The translations under genes and the position numbers were made by a program. A stretch of DNA of 64,000 nt from Semisulcospira habei. Lineage: Eukaryota > Mollusca > Gastropoda > Semisulcospiridae. Positions within the stretch are counted from its first letter, which is position 1. Each line of letters opens with the position of its first letter. Shown here in pieces: positions 60,206 through 64,000 of the stretch. Where the stretch lies: the NCBI GenBank assembly GCA_036245525.1, contig BTPG01000007.1, positions 124,833,815-124,897,814 of the forward strand, given 5' to 3'. A model generated the notes under the pieces. That model had not been told where the DNA came from. It ran no database searches and saw only the letters and a list, made by a program, of their open reading frames with translations.

Positions 60206-60360
60206 CTGGCAGACAGAAAGAAATTGTAAACAAATTAAGACTGTTACTCCAAACAAACAAACAATCAACAATCACAAACAAGAAAACAAAACAAAAATAT
60301 AAACTAAAACTGCTTCTGGTTCACTCAGTTGAAGCAGTTTTTAGTTTCTGCTCTTTTGTT

Positions 60361-60451
60361 TTAACCTTTTGGGTGTCAGTAGCGGTTTCAGTCATGATGG
60401 TTCCTACAGGAATCATCACGACTAAAACCACTACCAACACCAAAGGGTTAA
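60361..60451. mobile_element. HpA MITE, full length
   Basis: TTAACCTTTTGGGTGTCAG...CAACACCAAAGGGTTAA. Confidence 0.82.
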
Positions 60452-60946
60452 TTTGAAATACACAGCATATCATGAAATTCCAAAGACATTTCACCAAACT
60501 ATTTGAAACCGTGGTAGACGGAGAAAAATTACTGTATTCAGTAGGGCTCTACTAGTTTCCTACTTTATTGCTTACGATAAAAAGCAGATGTAAACATTAA
60601 ATCAGAGAGTCTAAAATCTGTGAACAGCAGAAACACGTGACCCTTCTCATACCAATTTCTTCCTTGTCAACATATTTTTTCACACAGAAGTGACGACTGT
60701 ATCATCAAGACCCTCTTTCACTTTTAACTTATTTCAATTATCAGCTTCTAACATTGTAACAAGCTATCTTTGTTGAAGAGCAACACAGCACTTAACTCCG
60801 CTGAAGCTAAAAATAAAAATAAAATCCTGTTAGTGTCACTCGTCTCTTGGCCAGTCCATTACACCTCCAAGTGGTACAGACCCTCATACGCCTTTACAAC
60901 GGTTGGGCTTCATGGGAATTGGGATGCTAAGCCTCTTACTAGCAAA
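60452..60946 (-). other. Sequence upstream of the first exon found, nothing recognised
   Basis: Searched for the missing 5' HIP1 exon without success. Confidence 0.45.
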
Positions 60947-61136
60947 TTAACCCATTCAGCACTACAGCAGGAGATTGGTCGACCATGATAATTCAAGGGT
61001 AGTGCCAGATTAGCTTGGCGCCTGTCGGCGCCAAGCTAATCTGGCACTGCCCTTGAATTATCATTGTCAATCATCTCCTGCATCAGATGATGCCTACAAA
61101 CTTAGGGAAATACGGCCGTCGGGTTGAATGAGTTAA
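60947..61136. mobile_element. HpB MITE, full length
   Basis: TTAACCCATTCAGCACTACA...TTGAATGAGTTAA; turn GGCGCCTGTCGGCGCC. Confidence 0.82.
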
Positions 61137-61284
61137 TAATAGTGTTCCTATCTCACTCTTGTCTCAGGGTCAATCTGTGTGAGTGTTTATGGGAAAGCCT
61201 AATCAGAACACATCAGTGTTATCAACATTCCAGCAATCATCCTTGTCCTAGTACATGTTACTGTATGCATACACAGCAGGCAAA

Positions 61285-61350
61285 AAACCGCCCCGGCCGC
61301 AGCTGGCCTGCACACAGCCGGGAGCTGGCAGACTGCAGCTGACGTCGGCA
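61285..61350. repeat. HpG hairpin
   Basis: CCGCAGCTGGCCTGCACACA and related partner, GC-rich and imperfect. Confidence 0.45.
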
Positions 61351-61376
61351 TGAGGAAATTTGTTTTAATTACACTT

Positions 61377-61578
61377 TTAACCCCTTGTTGTCTGCTGAGA
61401 AGAAGTGACCATGACCAAACAAGAAACATAGATCCTCACTGACCCCACAGCTGCACTGGCTCATGAGGATCAGTGCCTCTTGCTGACAGCACGCTGAAAC
61501 CATTTTCCTGGGCGAGCCCCAGCTCTTTGGCATTGACTGCATACTACAAACTGATTCACATTGAAATGAATGGGTTAA
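61377..61578. mobile_element. HpC MITE
   Basis: TTAACCCCTTGTTGTCTGCT...AAATGAATGGGTTAA. Its right TTAA is also the left TTAA of the next element. Confidence 0.78.
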
Positions 61579-61802
61579 CCCCATATCATACTGAGGCTAA
61601 AAGCTTGAAATTTATACACTGCCATACGAAAGCTACATTATAGTACTTACAGAAAAGGATAGAGACCAATGGTTTTAGTTCAAAGGTGGTGACAGAATAG
61701 CTTGGCATCTGGAGGCGCCAAGCTATTCTGGCACTGCCCTTGAACTATTTTACTAGTCAAACTTATTTCACACACTGGTGTATTCCGAATGGTATGAGTT
61801 AA
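61575..61802. mobile_element. HpD MITE sharing a TTAA with HpC
   Basis: TTAACCCCATATCATACTGA...GAATGGTATGAGTTAA, inverted orientation. Confidence 0.8.
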
Positions 61803-62236
61803 CTGTGGCGAAACAAATTTTCCTGTACATGGCAACATGTATTTGGAAGAATAAAGTTTATTGACTTGACTTGATTGAACTGTAGACCACTTAACATAAG
61901 CGACAATTAAAAATAAACTTAACCCCCTTGAACATGCGACCAACAAAACTATAAACAGTACCAGAGAATGGAGTCACACAGGGGCTGTACCAACAGGCTG
62001 TACTGTACAACTGGCAGTTTACTGTTTTGCCTTTCAAGCACTCTTCCTAATTAAAATGTCCACATTTTGGGTGGGGGGGCGTTTGGGGGTGTCAACTGTC
62101 ACCGCATATGAAGGTAAATATATGCATACAATAACAAACTTGTTCATCATGAATGTCATATATAGTGCAGGTTTCACTCTTTAAGTTTAACTGCCAGTTG
62201 TCACAAAAGCAAACTGCGTTTCTGAAAGCTTTTTGT
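61803..62236 (-). other. Sequence with a G run, nothing recognised
   Basis: A G-rich run at 62071-62088. No exon recognised. Confidence 0.5.
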
Positions 62237-62447
62237 TTTAACCCTTTTCATGCTGATACACCCATTGCTTCAAATAAACTTGACCGATAGTTCAAGTGTG
62301 GTGCCAGAATAGTTGGCGCCGCAGGTGCCAAGCTATTCTGGCACCACCCTTGAACAAAAAAAGGTTGATCCATCTCCTAATCTGTAATGTAACCTTCATT
62401 GTACAGTAGCAAATTTTTAAAAATCAGCCTCAGGATGTAATGGGTTA
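62237..62447. mobile_element. HpD MITE
   Basis: TTAACCCTTTTCATGCTGAT...GATGTAATGGGTTAA. Its right TTAA is shared with the next element. Confidence 0.8.
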
Positions 62448-62618
62448 ATGCCAAAGTGCCCCAGCTGTCCCAGTAACATGTATTCAAAGTGAAAGCATCA
62501 ACAAGAGGCATAAAACCTCAAGAACCACCACAACTGCAGTGTCTCATGAGGATCTCTATGTCTCTTGCAGTGCTTTGCAATGTGTTGGGGTTTTCTCTTT
62601 GGCAGTCAAAGAGGTTAA
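62444..62618. mobile_element. HpC MITE sharing a TTAA with HpD
   Basis: Begins at the same TTAA; diverged core CAAGAGGCATAAAACCTCAA; right end AGAGGTTAA. Confidence 0.72.
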
Positions 62619-62919
62619 CACAACAAAACAAAGTTTATTCTTATTTAAAATGTAAACAAATTAAAAGTAGCATACTGTTTCTGTTACACTTTATTGTGGT
62701 ACGTGTTACATCGATTTTATTACCAGTACTACATTAACGTCTAATACACACAATCAGATCAGTATAGCGATAACAATAACAATTCATCCAGTGCCTCACC
62801 TATCTCTTTCCATCTGCACAAGACACAGATTCACATAAGCCTTCTAGTCAGTCTATTATACTATGCGGCGGTATCAGAACAATTTTTTATAGTTCAATCT
62901 TTAGACATCACAGTGGGAG
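62619..62919 (-). other. Sequence with no recognised exon
   Basis: Contains a splice-like 14-nt interval at 62800-62813, rejected as an exon. Confidence 0.45.
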
Positions 62920-63027
62920 ATAGTTCAGCCATGAAAGTTCCAGGGTAGTGCCAGATCAAGCTGGTGTCTGGGAAGGCAACAAGCTAATCCAGCACTACCC
63001 ATGAACTACCCTGGTGATCCATCTATA
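62920..63027. mobile_element. HpB-like MITE, variant centre
   Basis: GAAAGTTCCAGGGTAGTGCC...GCACTACCCATGAACTACC with the CTGGGAAGGCAACAAG centre seen at 1785-1865. Confidence 0.65.
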
Positions 63028-63042
63028 TTCCAACAGCTGATA

Positions 63043-63168
63043 GATCCGTGGGGCAGTGGTTAAGGCGCCTGCCACCAATGCTAAAGGTGCAAGGTTCGAT
63101 TACGGGTTCCGGCATTGGAATTTTCTCCTCTACTCTAGTAATTTGTGTCACCATTAATTCGGGTGGAC
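63043..63168 (+). mobile_element. SINE S1, head only
   Basis: AGATCCGTGGGGCAGTGGTT and box B GCAAGGTTCGATTAC, ending at GGGTGGACC where an HpD fragment begins. Confidence 0.75.
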
Positions 63169-63171
63169 CCT

Positions 63172-63285
63172 ATCTTGGCGCCTCAGAGCTTGGGGCCAGA
63201 GGCGCCAAGCTATTCTGGCACCATCCTTGAACTAAAATGGTAGATCTGTCTCCAAATCTCTAATGTAGTCATCATAGGACAATAA
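63172..63285. mobile_element. HpD MITE, right half
   Basis: GGCGCCAAGCTATTCTGGCA...CTTGAACTAAAATGG; the left arm is cut by the SINE head junction. Confidence 0.6.
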
Positions 63286-63289
63286 CTGA

Positions 63290-64000
63290 ATTATACTTAC
63301 GCCTGTCACCCCTACCCGGGTCGCCGAGAGACCTCCAGCAACTCCTGTCCTGTGCTTCTCCTTCGATTTTACTCCAGGTGCTTCCCATTCTCTTGCTGTC
63401 TGCTTGGAGGTCTCGACGCCAGGAGTTTCTCGGCCTACCTCTTTTCCTCTTTCCCTGGGGATTCCATGACAATGCCTGCCTAGTGATATTGGAAGCTGGC
63501 TTTCTCAGACTGTGACCAATCCATCCCCATCTTCTTCGCCCAATTTCATTCTCTGCTGTTATCTGCTCTGTTCTCTCCCAGAGTCTGATGTTGCTGATCA
63601 TCTCTGGCCAGTGGATTTTCAAAATTCTTCTAGGGCAACTGTTTATGAAGATCTGTACTCTGTTGACAGTGGTTTTTGTCAATCTCCAAGTCTCTGCTCC
63701 ATATAGGAGAACTGCTTTTACGTTGGAGTTGAAAATCCGGACTTTTGTGTTTTGTGACAGCTCTCTGGAACTCCACACTTTTTTCAACTGGAGAAAGGCT
63801 GCTCTGGCTTTACCGATTCGTGCTCTGACATCTGCATCAGTGCCGCCTTTTTTGTCTATGATGCTCCCGAAATAGGTGAAGGACTCCACCTCCTCCAACG
63901 GGGTGCCAGCAAGCAAGACTGGTTCTTCCCTGGTTGCGTTCAGCCTCATTGTCTTTGTTTTCTGTTTGTGAATGGTGAGGCCCACTTGGGACGAGATGTC
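63290..64000 (-). mobile_element. RTE LINE, third copy, cut by window edge
   Basis: Encodes the RTE C-terminal region in one frame (GLTIHKQKTKTMRLNATREE at the edge to RGDRRK) with a small deletion near 63320 (SLGDPGRGDRR). It runs off the window, so its 5' extent is unknown. Confidence 0.88.

Noticed and set aside
62800..62813. 14-nt exon with a start codon (ATGGAAAGAGATAG between AG and GT)
   Set aside because: Joining it to the exon at 60205 puts that exon out of frame, so it cannot be the missing HIP1 start exon as it stands.
1..64000. A piggyBac transposase to drive the TTAA MITEs
   Set aside because: No frame in the window carries recognisable piggyBac motifs; any source must be elsewhere.

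Overview
This is animal nuclear DNA, not prokaryotic DNA. It is one long intron-rich locus on the minus strand, crowded with transposable elements. Fourteen short exons, with matching splice phases, read from right to left (60205 to 611) as one protein of the HIP1/HIP1R (Sla2/End4) family. This is the clathrin-coat and actin adaptor with an N-terminal ANTH domain. Both ends of the gene are missing: the first exon(s) lie right of 60205, and the rest of the coiled coil and the I/LWEQ (talin-like) module lie left of 611. The species is not identifiable with certainty. DIRS-like elements, I/Nimbus-like and RTE LINEs, a ZBED-type hAT and dense TTAA hairpin MITEs fit a lophotrochozoan, with a mollusc as best guess.

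Layout. 1-5600: five 3' exons and many small hairpin MITEs. 5615-12012: DIRS1, a decayed tyrosine-recombinase retrotransposon with almost identical inverted terminal repeats. 12092-13363: two ANTH exons. 14508-21023: DIRS2, a related copy with open gag, RT/RNase H and recombinase frames and identical inverted repeats, inserted into a MITE. 25344-27796: four ANTH exons. 27.8-35.3 kb: MITEs, SINEs and two more ANTH exons. 35.3-60.1 kb: one intron of about 25 kb. It holds a nested stack: an outer inverted-repeat pair (40687/53886), a hAT DNA transposon (41525-52992), and inside that a 6.0 kb I/Nimbus-like LINE (44014-50029) and a 2.2 kb RTE LINE (50748-52928), each with a clear target duplication. 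Other LINE fragments lie at 35.7, 38.8, 39.8, 56.8 and 63.3 kb. 60142-60205: the most upstream exon found.

Small elements. Most intronic DNA outside the large elements is made of short hairpin elements, named here by family. HpA is about 90 bp with a GATTCCTGCAGGAATC-like centre. HpB is about 205 bp with a TGATAATTCAAGGGTAGTGC arm. HpC is about 200 bp with a CCTCATGAGCCCC arm. HpD is about 220 bp with a TAGTTCAAGGGTGGTGCC arm. HpE is about 70 bp with a GGTCTGTGATTTTGGACC arm. HpG is a weaker GC-rich group. HpA to HpD share TTAA-CCC...GGG-TTAA ends, which is the piggyBac-type signature (inference). Two tRNA-headed SINE families (S1, S2) are also present.

Nothing in the window looks like an operon or a defence system. 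The working gene is the HIP1 homologue; everything else recognised is mobile or derived from mobile DNA. All coordinates and similarities come from reading by eye; no alignment or database search was run.
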